Assembly: GCA_035489435.1 (NCBI GenBank)
Contig: DATHKG010000096.1
Direction: 5' to 3' (one strand)
Source of the DNA: DATHKG01 sp035489435
Lineage (GTDB): Bacteria; Bacteroidota; Bacteroidia; Chitinophagales; Chitinophagaceae
DNA: 64,000 bases
This document shows, one piece after another, positions 1-7,984 of the stretch (position 1 is its first letter; each line of letters begins with the position of its first letter). Position numbers and translations under genes: made by a program. The notes under the pieces are model-generated. The model made no database searches and was not told the DNA's origin. It saw only the letters and a program-made list of their open reading frames with translations.

Positions 1-487
1 AAACATCATATTGGCCTTTATCTTGCTCCATGCTTCCAACCGCGGTTCCACGACCCGTATATAGGTTGATGGGATTGAAGCCTGCATATTGAATAATGTC
101 AGGTTCACTATGGTACCTTATCTTTGGGCAGGTAACACCGATCTTATCGTCATTTAAAAATGGTTCAATTAAAACCTCCAGAAGGTCAGCTGTAACTTCA
201 GTATCATTATTGACGACAAAAATGAAATCTCCTTTTGCCTGTCTCATACCCCAGTTGTTTCCCCCTGTAAAGCCAAGATTGGTTTCACTCCTTAAAACTC
301 TTGTGTTGGGATAATTGCCTTTTTCAATCGTAGAAGTCGGATCGATATCAGATGCCATATCGCAAACCAGGATCTCGTAGTTTGAATACGTCAGTAGTCT
401 GGTTGACTCGAGGAAGGCACAGGTAACCAAAGTTTGGTTCCAGTTTAAGGTTATAATAGAAACCAGAGGTTTCATTGGGTAGGGCAT
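1..487 (-). CDS. Family 2 glycosyltransferase, N-terminal part (cut by window edge)
   Basis: The frame is open from an ATG at 487 to the left edge, so only the N-terminal ~160 residues are present. The start reads MPYPMKPLVSIITLNWNQ, the usual first beta strand of GT2 (GT-A fold) enzymes; an in-frame ATG at 475 is an alternative start. Further on are the nucleotide-binding LRSETNLGFTGGNNWG segment, typical of rhamnosyltransferase-like GT2 proteins, and NNDTE, the DXD-type metal and sugar-nucleotide motif. It probably adds a sugar to a lipid-linked glycan at the cytoplasmic face of the inner membrane. It lies 63 bp downstream of the sugar transferase gene on the same strand, so it is likely part of the same polysaccharide operon. 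Acceptor and donor cannot be told. Confidence 0.85.
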   Translation of the reverse strand, partial: MPYPMKPLVSIITLNWNQTLVTCAFLESTRLLTYSNYEILVCDMASDIDPTSTIEKGNYPNTRVLRSETNLGFTGGNNWGMRQAKGDFIFVVNNDTEVTADLLEVLIEPFLNDDKIGVTCPKIRYHSEPDIIQYAGFNPINLYTGRGTAVGSMEQDKGQYDV

Positions 488-550
488 AAATACGGTTTGA
501 AGGGTATAAGTAACTATAAAGATAATCGTAAGATTCACATATGCAAAGCC

Positions 551-1702
551 CTAGGCATTACTTTTTTGAAAAAGCGCTGCAGGAGTCCTGGCTACAATCC
601 ACAAATCATAAACAATATTGTAGCGTCTCGCATATGAAATGTCCAGGTTGATTCTCTCCTCAGTAGACATCTCAGCTTTCCCACGTTTTTTTATCTGCCA
701 CAGTCCCGTGATCCCTGCTGGAGCCATAAAACGCTCTACATGATCATTAGTAGTCAGAGTAGAGGCCTCATATAACGGTAACGGCCTATTCCCAACAAGA
801 GACATATCGCCTTTTAACACATTTATCAGTTGCGGCAGCTCATCAAGACTACAATTTCTTAGTATTTTACCGAGCCGCGTAATCCGGGGATCGTTCGCAA
901 TTTTGATAAACTTAGCATTTCCTTCTTCCCCCCGACAATACTGGTTGAGATGTGCATACTCTTCAATTTTCTTGTCAGCATCAACAACCATCGAACGAAA
1001 CTTATAAAACCTGAAGATTTTAAAACCGCGACCTGCTCTCAACGAGCTATAAACAATAGGCCCCCGGCTATCAATACGGATCGCCACTGCGATAAGGACA
1101 AATAAGGGAATAAGAAATACCAGGAAAATAAATGCAAAAATTATGTCAATCAGTCTTTTTAGGTGAATGGTTCTTTTTTGCCTGGATATAACATTCGCAA
1201 CCTTCTCAGAGGAGATCCTGTAATTTTGTTTTGGTGAACTTGATTTTACTTTTTTTAGAAAATTAATTTTTTTCGCCAGGCTATCTATTGTTGTATTCAG
1301 GTTAACCACATCATCTACTAACTCGTTTTCCTTCAGGTAATTTATATTTGATTGTGTCAATAATTTTTCATTATAAATAATGACAAGTCTTGAAAACGCT
1401 TTCTTTTGGTTAAGAAAATTTTGGAAATGTTTCAACGCTTTTTTATCAAGAGCTAGATCTATGAAAATTACCTGTGGGTACTGATTGCGCGGTAGTTCGT
1501 CAAAGACCTCCTGACATTCCAATAATGAGTGAGTGACTATTCCGGCATGAAATATGCTCCTGAAATGAAATAAGAATTCGCTGTCGGTGCCTATGTAAAG
1601 GAAAGTTGGTTCACCAGCTCGGGATTCAGTTTTGAATTCGCCCTCAAAACGTGTCCACTTCGATGTAACTTTTCCGGGGTGAGGATAAAGTTTTGTAGTC
1701 AT
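551..1702 (-). CDS. Polyprenyl-phosphate sugar-1-phosphate transferase with N-terminal pseudo-receiver domain
   Basis: 383 aa. The C-terminal ~210 residues are a bacterial sugar transferase (WcaJ/ExoY type). A hydrophobic hairpin near residues 180-205 is followed by FYKFRSM, NDPRITRLGKILR, SLDELPQLINVLKGDMSLVG and a C-terminal GLWQIKKRG. Such enzymes load the first sugar-1-phosphate onto undecaprenyl phosphate to start exopolysaccharide or O-antigen synthesis. Residues ~35-150 resemble a CheY-like receiver (FLYIGTD, then VIFIDLALD, then LVIIYNE) but lack the paired N-terminal acidic residues and the conserved Lys, so phosphorylation is unlikely. A lone receiver gene lies 38 bp upstream and a GT2 gene follows. 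The enzyme class is clear; the receiver-like assignment is a fold-level inference. Confidence 0.9.
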   Translation of the reverse strand: MTTKLYPHPGKVTSKWTRFEGEFKTESRAGEPTFLYIGTDSEFLFHFRSIFHAGIVTHSLLECQEVFDELPRNQYPQVIFIDLALDKKALKHFQNFLNQKKAFSRLVIIYNEKLLTQSNINYLKENELVDDVVNLNTTIDSLAKKINFLKKVKSSSPKQNYRISSEKVANVISRQKRTIHLKRLIDIIFAFIFLVFLIPLFVLIAVAIRIDSRGPIVYSSLRAGRGFKIFRFYKFRSMVVDADKKIEEYAHLNQYCRGEEGNAKFIKIANDPRITRLGKILRNCSLDELPQLINVLKGDMSLVGNRPLPLYEASTLTTNDHVERFMAPAGITGLWQIKKRGKAEMSTEERINLDISYARRYNIVYDLWIVARTPAALFQKSNA

Positions 1703-1740
1703 GGGGTAGGTGTTATTAAATTCTACGTTACGAAAAAAAA

Positions 1741-2121
1741 TTATATGGCCAGGGTCGTGTTTTGTATTGATAGACTACTTATAAAGTCAATTACGCGCTC
1801 CGGACTAAATGGTTTATAAAATATAAGATCAACCATGCGGACTTCAGATTCAGACATCGTTGCAATCATAGAGCTTAACACAATCACTTTACATCCGGAG
1901 TAGAGTCTACTGCTCTTGATATGACTAATGAACTCGATATTCTCCTGAGTATCATAATCCAAATCCACTATTACTACATCTACTGTTGCCTTGTTCCTCA
2001 ACACATGCATACCTTCCATTGCATTTTGAACAAGTACTATTGTATGTCTTGGTGCGATAACGGTTTCAAGCAAAAAATTCATTGCCTTCAGAGCACAAAT
2101 GCTCAGTACTACTTTTTTCAT
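1741..2121 (-). CDS. Stand-alone divergent response-regulator receiver protein
   Basis: 126 aa with no output domain. The order of motifs fits a receiver: VVIVDLDYD holds a candidate phospho-acceptor Asp, VIVLSS holds the conserved Ser/Thr, and FYKPFS holds the conserved Lys-Pro. The N terminus is MKKVVLSICAL, where a normal receiver has two acidic residues that bind magnesium, and these are missing. It may therefore be poorly phosphorylated or act as a protein-protein module. It is the first gene of a probable operon with the sugar transferase, which itself carries a receiver-like domain, so a role in controlling polysaccharide initiation is plausible but inferred. Confidence 0.7.
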   Translation of the reverse strand: MKKVVLSICALKAMNFLLETVIAPRHTIVLVQNAMEGMHVLRNKATVDVVIVDLDYDTQENIEFISHIKSSRLYSGCKVIVLSSMIATMSESEVRMVDLIFYKPFSPERVIDFISSLSIQNTTLAI

Positions 2122-2424
2122 TTATTACGGAATTATAGGGTGTCGTTTCCTAGAGCTAATACACGTAAATCATAGAAATGGAAGTAGCACTGCACTAAAC
2201 GCGGCGGTTTATGCACAGAAGTTCATTCAATGGATGTGGAAATAATTCTAAACTTAGTAGTGTGGAGTTTCAAAGGTGGCAAGCGAAAACTCAGAAAAAA
2301 TCTGAAGAGCTTTGGTCGAATTGGAACTCTAAAATAGAGATTTTTCGGTAAATTCAAAATATTGTCAAATTAAAATTGACCAATTACAAATTCTCTTTGA
2401 ATGATTTGAGTTATTTTTTGATGT
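2122..2424. other. Intergenic region, no gene recognised
   Basis: This AT-rich stretch lies between the start of the receiver gene and the stop of the EEP-family gene, both on the minus strand. It must hold the promoter of the polysaccharide operon and the end of the EEP transcript. I found no convincing ORF, hairpin or repeat in it. Confidence 0.4.
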
Positions 2425-3534
2425 TCAAAAATGAACTGAAACATCAGCCATAATTGGATAGTGGTCTGAATATACTGACTTCGATATTTCGAAATTATTT
2501 ATTTTAATTTTTTTATCTACCAGGATATAATCAAGCCTCAGGTTGGGTGAAATATTTGGAAATGTTGCACCAAATCCACTGCCAAACAAAAGAAAAGCAT
2601 CATGAAGATTTTCGCTCAGCACTGCATAAGTTTCCGAATTTGGGACATCTCCAAGGTTGCCTAAAAACAGCACCGGGTAAGGGCTGTGATCTATTTTGTC
2701 CTTTACCAGATCCATTTGCATGTGTCTGTTACGATATGCGTTCCTTATTGACCAGACGGATGCTTTAGCTTTAGATGCCATTCCATTATCCCCTGATCTG
2801 AAGTAGCTGGATCTCCCTAGCTTAAAAGACTCAAGATGCGTTGTGAAGACCCGGATGTTTTTATTCTTTATCGCAATATCTGCGAACATTAGCCCTTCGG
2901 AGTGGGGAGTATTTCCAAAACTGTAGGTTGCTGAATTTACTATCGGATACTTCGAAAAAATCGCCATACCGAAAGACTTTGTACGGTCATGCATAACCGA
3001 AGTTGGAAAGAAAGCATAGTATGGGTAACCTTTCGAACGGATCGCCTCAATATTAGAAGAGTAATATTTGAGCCCATTTCCGGAAGGTTCGAAGAATTCA
3101 TGGAAACACATGATATCTGCATTCTCCCTTAATATTTCTTCTAGCATTGCCTCCCGCTTACTACTTGCCAGCTGTTCCAGACTTTTCATCTGGTCCCAAC
3201 GGGAAACGTTCCATGATAAAACCTTTAAGCCAGTTACATTCGCATGATTTGCCGGTGCTCTTCTGAAATAGTGAAACCCAAAGGTTGAGAAAACAGACTT
3301 CCAGCTTAATAAAAGCAAAGCCAGTAAAAGAAAACTCCACCTGGATTTTCTCAAAATGAGGAAGATGAGCAGTATAAATATTATGAAAAAAAGCCATGGA
3401 AATATAACTCCTAACACGGAAACAAACCAATAAGAACTTTGGTTTAGGAAAGGGACAGAGGCAGCGCCCGCATAAAGGACTAACACTGCGACGAAAAGAA
3501 ATTTTGAAAACCGGTTGACTAAATACCTGGTCAA
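2425..3534 (-). CDS. Membrane-anchored endonuclease/exonuclease/phosphatase-family protein with altered active site
   Basis: 369 aa. Residues ~8-85 contain about three hydrophobic segments, then an EEP (DNase I-like) domain from ~103 to the end. Recognisable family positions are LSWNVSRWD, CFHEFFEP (metal-binding Glu), TTHLES (His), RLDYIL and a final SDHYPI (catalytic His). The motif that should read GDFNDxPxS instead reads GNLGDVPNS: the catalytic Asp is Asn and the partner Asn is Gly. Relatives include nucleases and phospholipid or inositol phosphatases; this copy may be inactive. The start is TTG at 3534, with no in-frame ATG before an upstream stop at 3622. It appears monocistronic. Confidence 0.8.
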   Translation of the reverse strand: MTRYLVNRFSKFLFVAVLVLYAGAASVPFLNQSSYWFVSVLGVIFPWLFFIIFILLIFLILRKSRWSFLLLALLLLSWKSVFSTFGFHYFRRAPANHANVTGLKVLSWNVSRWDQMKSLEQLASSKREAMLEEILRENADIMCFHEFFEPSGNGLKYYSSNIEAIRSKGYPYYAFFPTSVMHDRTKSFGMAIFSKYPIVNSATYSFGNTPHSEGLMFADIAIKNKNIRVFTTHLESFKLGRSSYFRSGDNGMASKAKASVWSIRNAYRNRHMQMDLVKDKIDHSPYPVLFLGNLGDVPNSETYAVLSENLHDAFLLFGSGFGATFPNISPNLRLDYILVDKKIKINNFEISKSVYSDHYPIMADVSVHF

Positions 3535-3741
3535 TGAAAACGGATTAGGGTTTGTGATAATTATTGAAAGTGCTGCCTTCGGAAAATCTATTAAAGGAAT
3601 TTCAGAAATTTTGAAAAAGAATTAATCTCTCAGGCAGGAAATTGGAGCTTTCGAAAAACGAAGTTATTATTTTTAGCTGATGGATGCAAGTAGCTTAAAA
3701 ATACAGTTAGCGAAACAAAATACTGACTCTAAGTTTTCGTG

Positions 3742-3780
3742 CCAATATTTTTTCATATTTGAATATGAAAAAAATATTGG
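3742..3780. terminator. Long AT-rich hairpin downstream of the patatin gene
   Basis: Two arms, CCAATATTTTTTCATATT and its complement carrying one extra A, pair almost end to end with a 2-3 nt loop. The hairpin lies about 60 bp past the stop of the minus-strand patatin gene and suits a terminator or RNA 3'-end stem. The rest of the 3535-3838 interval shows no gene. Confidence 0.6.
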
Positions 3781-3838
3781 TAATGACTCGTGGTTAATAC
3801 CTGGCCCGGTGGATTATAAATGGTGAATGTACAGATCT

Positions 3839-4891
3839 CTAAACCAAAATCTCACAAACTTTATTCAGCACAGCTTCATTCTCCTTCACAAACTTTTCGG
3901 CTACTTTAACCAGGCTACTGATGTTTTTCTCTGAAGCATTATCCATCTCGCTGATCTCATTTGGTATCTGAAAATCGAGGCGTTGATATCTTGGACTACC
4001 ATTCTCATAATCAGGCAACAAGTACTTCATCGTATAATGCGTGCTTTCGGCGACGCTTCGCATAAACACATTAGTCATAAGCGGTTCGAACCAGTCTTTG
4101 TTCCGATAGTTCTGTACCTCGGAACCCTTGATGGCATTCGCTGTATATCCAGTGCCTAAGGAGAGCAAATAAAAAGGCAGATCATTATCATCAGCGGTAA
4201 CTACTGCATCAAATCCTCTGTCTGGCGCTGCCAATGCAGGGTTAGTTACTAATAGTTGCTTCCAGAGTTCTTTAGCTTCACTGTAAGCAAGTATCGATGG
4301 ATTATTGGCGAACACTCCTCCATCTACAAAAGCCAGGTCAGTTTCTTTATCGTATTCCAACAAGTTCGGTTTGAAATATGTTGGTGCGGCAGAAGTTGAC
4401 CGGGCTACCTCCTTCAGTTTGAAATTTTCCCTGGCATCGTTCGCAGCAAGCCTTGACGAAAAATAAAAAGGCTTTCCCTTTTCAATATCATAGGTTGTTA
4501 CCAATACATTAGACAAAGCATCCTTTAGCCTGGCCTCACCAAAGTATCTATCTAATAATGCTTCCATGTCAGTGGAATCATAAGGTTTGGCAAATAACTT
4601 CGCTGATATCCGGCTTAATAAATCTTTTGGGCGGTCGGAAAAAATGTCCTTCCCGAATTTGACATAAAGTTCAAGCATCTGCTCCGCGCTGAAAGAGTTC
4701 TGAAAATTCTTCTCCTGTTTCGTTAGTCCCACCGAGATGATACCTCCCGTTGAAGTACCGGCGATAAGATTAAATAATCCCGAAATCGGCGTACCGGTAT
4801 TTTCTTCAATGTATTTAAGTATGATGCAGGGAATGATACCACGTATTCCCCCGCCATCAATAGAGAGAACTTTGAATTTTGGACTGGCCAT
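3839..4891 (-). CDS. Patatin-like phospholipase / acyl hydrolase
   Basis: 350 aa from the ATG at 4891 (a TTG at 4897 would add two residues). It has the full patatin set: the oxyanion-hole motif LSIDGGGIRGIIP near the N terminus, the nucleophile elbow GTSTGG with the catalytic Ser, and the catalytic Asp in FVDGGVFANNPS. This is the plant-patatin-like class, a Ser-Asp dyad lipid acyl hydrolase that releases fatty acids from membrane lipids. There is no signal peptide, so it should be cytosolic. Patatins of this type occur as CBASS effectors, but no CD-NTase gene is visible here. The upstream XRE and paralogous helical proteins run in the same direction, separated by ~340 bp, so a functional link is possible but unproven. 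Confidence 0.9.
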   Translation of the reverse strand: MASPKFKVLSIDGGGIRGIIPCIILKYIEENTGTPISGLFNLIAGTSTGGIISVGLTKQEKNFQNSFSAEQMLELYVKFGKDIFSDRPKDLLSRISAKLFAKPYDSTDMEALLDRYFGEARLKDALSNVLVTTYDIEKGKPFYFSSRLAANDARENFKLKEVARSTSAAPTYFKPNLLEYDKETDLAFVDGGVFANNPSILAYSEAKELWKQLLVTNPALAAPDRGFDAVVTADDNDLPFYLLSLGTGYTANAIKGSEVQNYRNKDWFEPLMTNVFMRSVAESTHYTMKYLLPDYENGSPRYQRLDFQIPNEISEMDNASEKNISSLVKVAEKFVKENEAVLNKVCEILV

Positions 4892-5233
4892 TAACAAAAA
4901 GTTTATATATACAAATTAAGGTTTTTTTGAATCACAAATGCTGTGCACCTGAAATTCGTACATTCACTACATGATGAAATCGGAATGCCTTTGGGCATCA
5001 GCCTTATTTCAGGCAAACATGATCATCATGCTGAATTCAGCCTTAAACTGACCCATTGTATTGATCGGGTAAATTATTTATTCGTCAACATATCGTTTCA
5101 CAATGATACTACTTCCGTCGTTTAGATCTTTGGAAGATAGAGAATAATGGAAGAGCCAGTTACGCCATATTCGTTGCCGGTATCTGCGAACACAACGGCA
5201 ATGTTCACGACTGGCTACGCGAATCCTCAGCTT
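4892..5233. other. Intergenic region with a possible decayed amidase-like fragment
   Basis: There is no convincing intact gene on either strand. On the plus strand at about 4943-5125 a short open frame reads through EIGMPLGISLISGKHD, which resembles the GlPlGvsLig segment near the C terminus of amidase-signature proteins. It has no catalytic part and stops soon after, so at most it is a remnant, and chance similarity is quite possible. A 6-bp TTGCCG/CGGCAA inverted repeat lies near 5175-5200. Confidence 0.2.
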
Positions 5234-5524
5234 TTATTTTTTATTTTCGCGCATCTTTAAAAACAGCGCATAGTTCGCGTTTAAAAGTTCAGTCATCAAT
5301 TCATAATAATGGAGACAATTCGCTCTTTTTACTTCGTTCCAGCCATTGCTTTCTTCGCTGCTGAATGTTTGTTTAACCATTTGCCATAGCCGCTCATGTG
5401 CGCTTCCCAATCCATAGGTATCAAAGAACTGAAATATCGCTTTTTGAGGATTTTCAAGGGATTCCGGTGATAAATACCAAAGCTCTTCCGGATTAGGTGA
5501 GTTTACATATTTTGTATTAAGCAT
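5234..5524 (-). CDS. Unrecognised small helical protein, paralogous to its upstream neighbour
   Basis: 96 aa, predicted soluble and mostly helical, with no signal peptide or membrane segment. I do not recognise a named family. Its middle part (IFQFFDTYGL, then RLWQMV, then a YELMTELLNANYAL helix) lines up with residues ~24-80 of the 183-aa protein encoded just upstream (IREIFDTFDL, then EIIFWLEL, then a CRELIKLVEAFYML helix), so the two appear to be diverged copies of one domain. The stop-to-start spacing to that gene is 9 bp, and an XRE regulator gene precedes both. A three-gene operon is likely; function unknown. Confidence 0.65.
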   Translation of the reverse strand: MLNTKYVNSPNPEELWYLSPESLENPQKAIFQFFDTYGLGSAHERLWQMVKQTFSSEESNGWNEVKRANCLHYYELMTELLNANYALFLKMRENKK

Positions 5525-5534
5525 CTTAATATCT

Positions 5535-6086
5535 TTAATTTTTCGCTTGTTTTTTGTCTATTGCGTATGCACTGGAAATAAGATAACGGACACATTGATA
5601 AAATAAAACAAGGTTAATCCGGTTAACCTGCCTTACTCCTTCATAAGTTATCACTGAATCGAGTAAATCAAGCATTTCAGACTCGACATATGAAGACGAA
5701 AACAATCTGCAAAAACTGCTGATTGTTTTATGAGGTTCCACAATTACCTCGTCATCAACCAACAGGGATAGTTCCGAATTACTGCTCTTTTGTTTTACCA
5801 CATTTTTTCTCCATTTAGGGAGCTTCTGGCGCATGCCGCTCACAGAGAGCATGTAAAATGCTTCCACCAACTTTATCAACTCGCGACAGAAATCCATTAC
5901 ATCCTCACGATCTTTTCCTTCCTGATATGCTCCCTTATCGTTCGTCAGTGATAACTCAAGCCAAAAAATGATTTCATCGCGGAAATCTTTTAAATCGAAA
6001 GTATCAAAGATCTCACGAATTGATTCTGCCGGATCAGTTCCTGCTCTAATAAATAAATTACCAGACTTACTAAATCGTTCGCGCAT
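5535..6086 (-). CDS. Unrecognised helical protein in XRE-linked operon
   Basis: 183 aa, soluble, mainly helical. Residues ~20-80 contain IREIFDTFDLKDFRDEIIFW and share spacing and residues with the smaller protein encoded downstream. The C-terminal part has a long charged and hydrophobic stretch ending YQCVRYLISSAYAI. No catalytic motif is visible. The gene begins 47 bp after the XRE regulator gene and ends 9 bp before the 96-aa gene, so the three are probably cotranscribed. XRE regulators sitting at the head of such small operons often repress their own promoter; the role of this protein is unknown. Confidence 0.65.
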   Translation of the reverse strand: MRERFSKSGNLFIRAGTDPAESIREIFDTFDLKDFRDEIIFWLELSLTNDKGAYQEGKDREDVMDFCRELIKLVEAFYMLSVSGMRQKLPKWRKNVVKQKSSNSELSLLVDDEVIVEPHKTISSFCRLFSSSYVESEMLDLLDSVITYEGVRQVNRINLVLFYQCVRYLISSAYAIDKKQAKN

Positions 6087-6133
6087 ACAATTAACTTCAT
6101 TGTGAACATGCCAGATACAAATAATAACCTGGT

Positions 6134-6448
6134 TCAGCCAGATTGCTTTGCACGTTTTAATACATATTCCACTTCCTCTTCCGCAAGTTGCAAAGCCCTT
6201 AAACCTAAAGCCTCCCCTTCCACTACCTCAAGAAGCTGGTCTGCAAGCCACAATGTGTATAACTGATCGCGATCCGCTTTGAGTATCCGGGCAAATAAAC
6301 CAATTTGCTCCTTTTTTGCTTTGCGTTCCCCTCTTTCAATCTTACTCAGCATGGGTGAATCGATCTGAAGCCTTCCCGCCACAACTCTTTGCGGGAGCTT
6401 TATTTCTTCCCGAAGCTGTTTCACTTTAGTCCCAAACTGATTTGCCAT
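6134..6448 (-). CDS. XRE-family helix-turn-helix regulator
   Basis: 104 aa from the ATG at 6448; upstream alternatives are an ATG at 6454 and a GTG at 6469. The N-terminal ~60 residues form a Cro/C1-type HTH: FGTKVKQLREE, QRVVAGRLQIDSPMLSKIER, then GERKAKKEQI. The C-terminal helix is rich in Glu and Leu and may dimerise. Two inverted repeats sit directly upstream (6463-6499), overlapping the expected promoter, which suggests autoregulation. It heads an operon with two related small helical proteins. Confidence 0.85.
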   Translation of the reverse strand: MANQFGTKVKQLREEIKLPQRVVAGRLQIDSPMLSKIERGERKAKKEQIGLFARILKADRDQLYTLWLADQLLEVVEGEALGLRALQLAEEEVEYVLKRAKQSG

Positions 6449-6462
6449 ATACATTTTTCGAC

Positions 6463-6499
6463 TTGTCACGTTCTGACAAATTTACTAAATATTTTAGTA
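6463..6499 (-). promoter_or_regulatory. Two stacked inverted repeats, candidate XRE operator
   Basis: TTGTCA-5 nt-TGACAA (6463-6479) is followed by the perfect 7-bp palindrome TACTAAA-TAT-TTTAGTA (6483-6499). Both lie 15-51 bp upstream of the XRE start codon. The second has the size and symmetry of a Cro/C1-type operator and is AT-only, so it is a poor terminator for the TlpA gene upstream. Confidence 0.55.
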
Positions 6500-6545
6500 T
6501 TTTTTTATTCCTTCCCCCATATTTTTTTCCACATTCCTTTTATAA

Positions 6546-7817
6546 TCACTTTCCATGTTTATTCTTACCGTCATTTGATCTGATGATACAAACTTTCATA
6601 TTTCTTTTCCCTTTCTTTACTCGGATTCCTTCCTTTGCCAGGATATTTCGAAGTAGTGATATATTTCTTATGGCCTCATCAGGTATAGCAACGGTAATAG
6701 TTCCTTCATAACCGGTTTCGTCTATAAATGGCATTCTTGCCGGGTATTCGGTTGGCCCATAGTTAAGATGTGAGATAAGGAACCGGATTTTTTTACGGTT
6801 GAATTGAAGCTCGGTATGTTCCTCGTTTTCCATGAAGGATGAATGGGTAGTATCGTATGCAACCTTTTTTCTTTTTGCTGACATCACAAGGCGGTAAACA
6901 GGAATTTTTTTGAAGCGAATACTGGCTGTCACATTAAGATACCTATTGAGATCCTCTATGCTAAATGCAGTCATAACATCATTTTGTGTATCCACAGGTC
7001 CGGTGATTTCATAGCAAAACAGGGGGTTACCGGGGCCGGTATGCATGCTTGCTTCCGGCAAGTCAAGCAAAATTCCATATGGCTGAATGCCGGTCATGAC
7101 GCTGAATAATTGAGCCATTGATAAATTGACATAAGCCTTACGCCGGTGATGTTCGGTTTTTCTCTCAAAATAAACGCTGTTCATGCCTTGTAGTTCCGCC
7201 GCAAAAAGTGACCGGAAACGAAAAGCTGCAGAGTCTCCGCCATTGCCATTTTCCAGCATTGGCCTGTTTCTATCGAAGTTGAAAATATCTTTTTTCATCC
7301 TGAACTGCACAGTTTTACCATCCAGCACTGCAGAAATATTCTTCCCGGTTATTTCATCTGTGCCCGTCGTAGCTATCAGGCGGCCCTTATGTACCCAGCC
7401 ATAATGCGGGATCGAGCGGTGGGGCAACATCGCGGTGATTTCAGAATTGTCCCATATAGTTGGCAGGCCCAGCGCGCGCCCCCTTCGTTGTTTATATTTA
7501 GCCAGGAAGGAATCGATTTTGCCGGGTGAATCACTAACGTTGACGAGAACTATCTTAAGGTCGTTTGTGTAAGTTTTTTGGAGCGAGTCGAGTTTCGGAA
7601 AACCGCCGATACAGGAACTGCACCATGTCGCCCAGAAATCAAGGATTAACAACTTGTTCTGATAATCGGACAGATTAATAACGGAATCAATGTGGTTAAG
7701 TGCATTAGCTTTCGGAATAGATGGAAATTCCTCGCCAATTGCTATGGCCTTAACTTGTTGCGATGATGCTGAAATAGAAGACAGGGATATCAATGCAAAA
7801 ATCGTAATGCGCAGCAT
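6546..7817 (-). CDS. Exported TlpA-like thioredoxin-fold protein with C-terminal DUF3738-like domain
   Basis: 423 aa from the ATG at 7817, which gives a clean signal peptide (MLRITIFALISLSSISASSQ); a TTG at 7892 would add 25 residues before it and is less likely. Residues ~28-165 form a TlpA/AhpC-TSA thioredoxin fold with active site WATWCSSC (Cys66, Cys69). The C-terminal ~240 residues resemble the DUF3738 region found fused to TlpA domains in Bacteroidota and soil bacteria, ending with TITVAIP and a KEGIRVKKGKR tail. It probably acts as a periplasmic disulfide reductase; the partner is unknown. It is transcribed toward the XRE operon and divergent from another XRE gene. Confidence 0.8.
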   Translation of the reverse strand: MLRITIFALISLSSISASSQQVKAIAIGEEFPSIPKANALNHIDSVINLSDYQNKLLILDFWATWCSSCIGGFPKLDSLQKTYTNDLKIVLVNVSDSPGKIDSFLAKYKQRRGRALGLPTIWDNSEITAMLPHRSIPHYGWVHKGRLIATTGTDEITGKNISAVLDGKTVQFRMKKDIFNFDRNRPMLENGNGGDSAAFRFRSLFAAELQGMNSVYFERKTEHHRRKAYVNLSMAQLFSVMTGIQPYGILLDLPEASMHTGPGNPLFCYEITGPVDTQNDVMTAFSIEDLNRYLNVTASIRFKKIPVYRLVMSAKRKKVAYDTTHSSFMENEEHTELQFNRKKIRFLISHLNYGPTEYPARMPFIDETGYEGTITVAIPDEAIRNISLLRNILAKEGIRVKKGKRNMKVCIIRSNDGKNKHGK

Positions 7818-7945
7818 AAGTATGATGAGTTGGAGGATGTGATAAAATGGATAAAAAAAGCGGAGCTGCGGAACTGTCTTTGCGGAGAACAAAGTTGAGC
7901 CGGCGAAAAATTGCGTCCAACAACCTATAATTGTTAATTTAGAGC

Positions 7946-7974
7946 ATTCGTTATAATTTCATTCAAAAACGAAT
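7946..7974. promoter_or_regulatory. Inverted repeat in divergent TlpA/XRE promoter, candidate operator
   Basis: ATTCGTT (7946-7952) and AACGAAT (7968-7974) are perfect 7-bp inverted arms with centres 22 bp apart, about two helical turns. They end 10 bp before the ATG of the plus-strand XRE gene. This placement fits dimer binding and autorepression by that regulator. Confidence 0.5.
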
Positions 7975-7984
7975 AACCTGACAA

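Noticed and set aside
3839..4891. Patatin gene as a CBASS effector
   Set aside because: No CD-NTase or accessory gene lies nearby, so the call stays at lipase family level.
5175..5200. TTGCCG/CGGCAA stem as a terminator of the XRE operon
   Set aside because: The stem is only 6 bp, the loop is long and no T tract follows.
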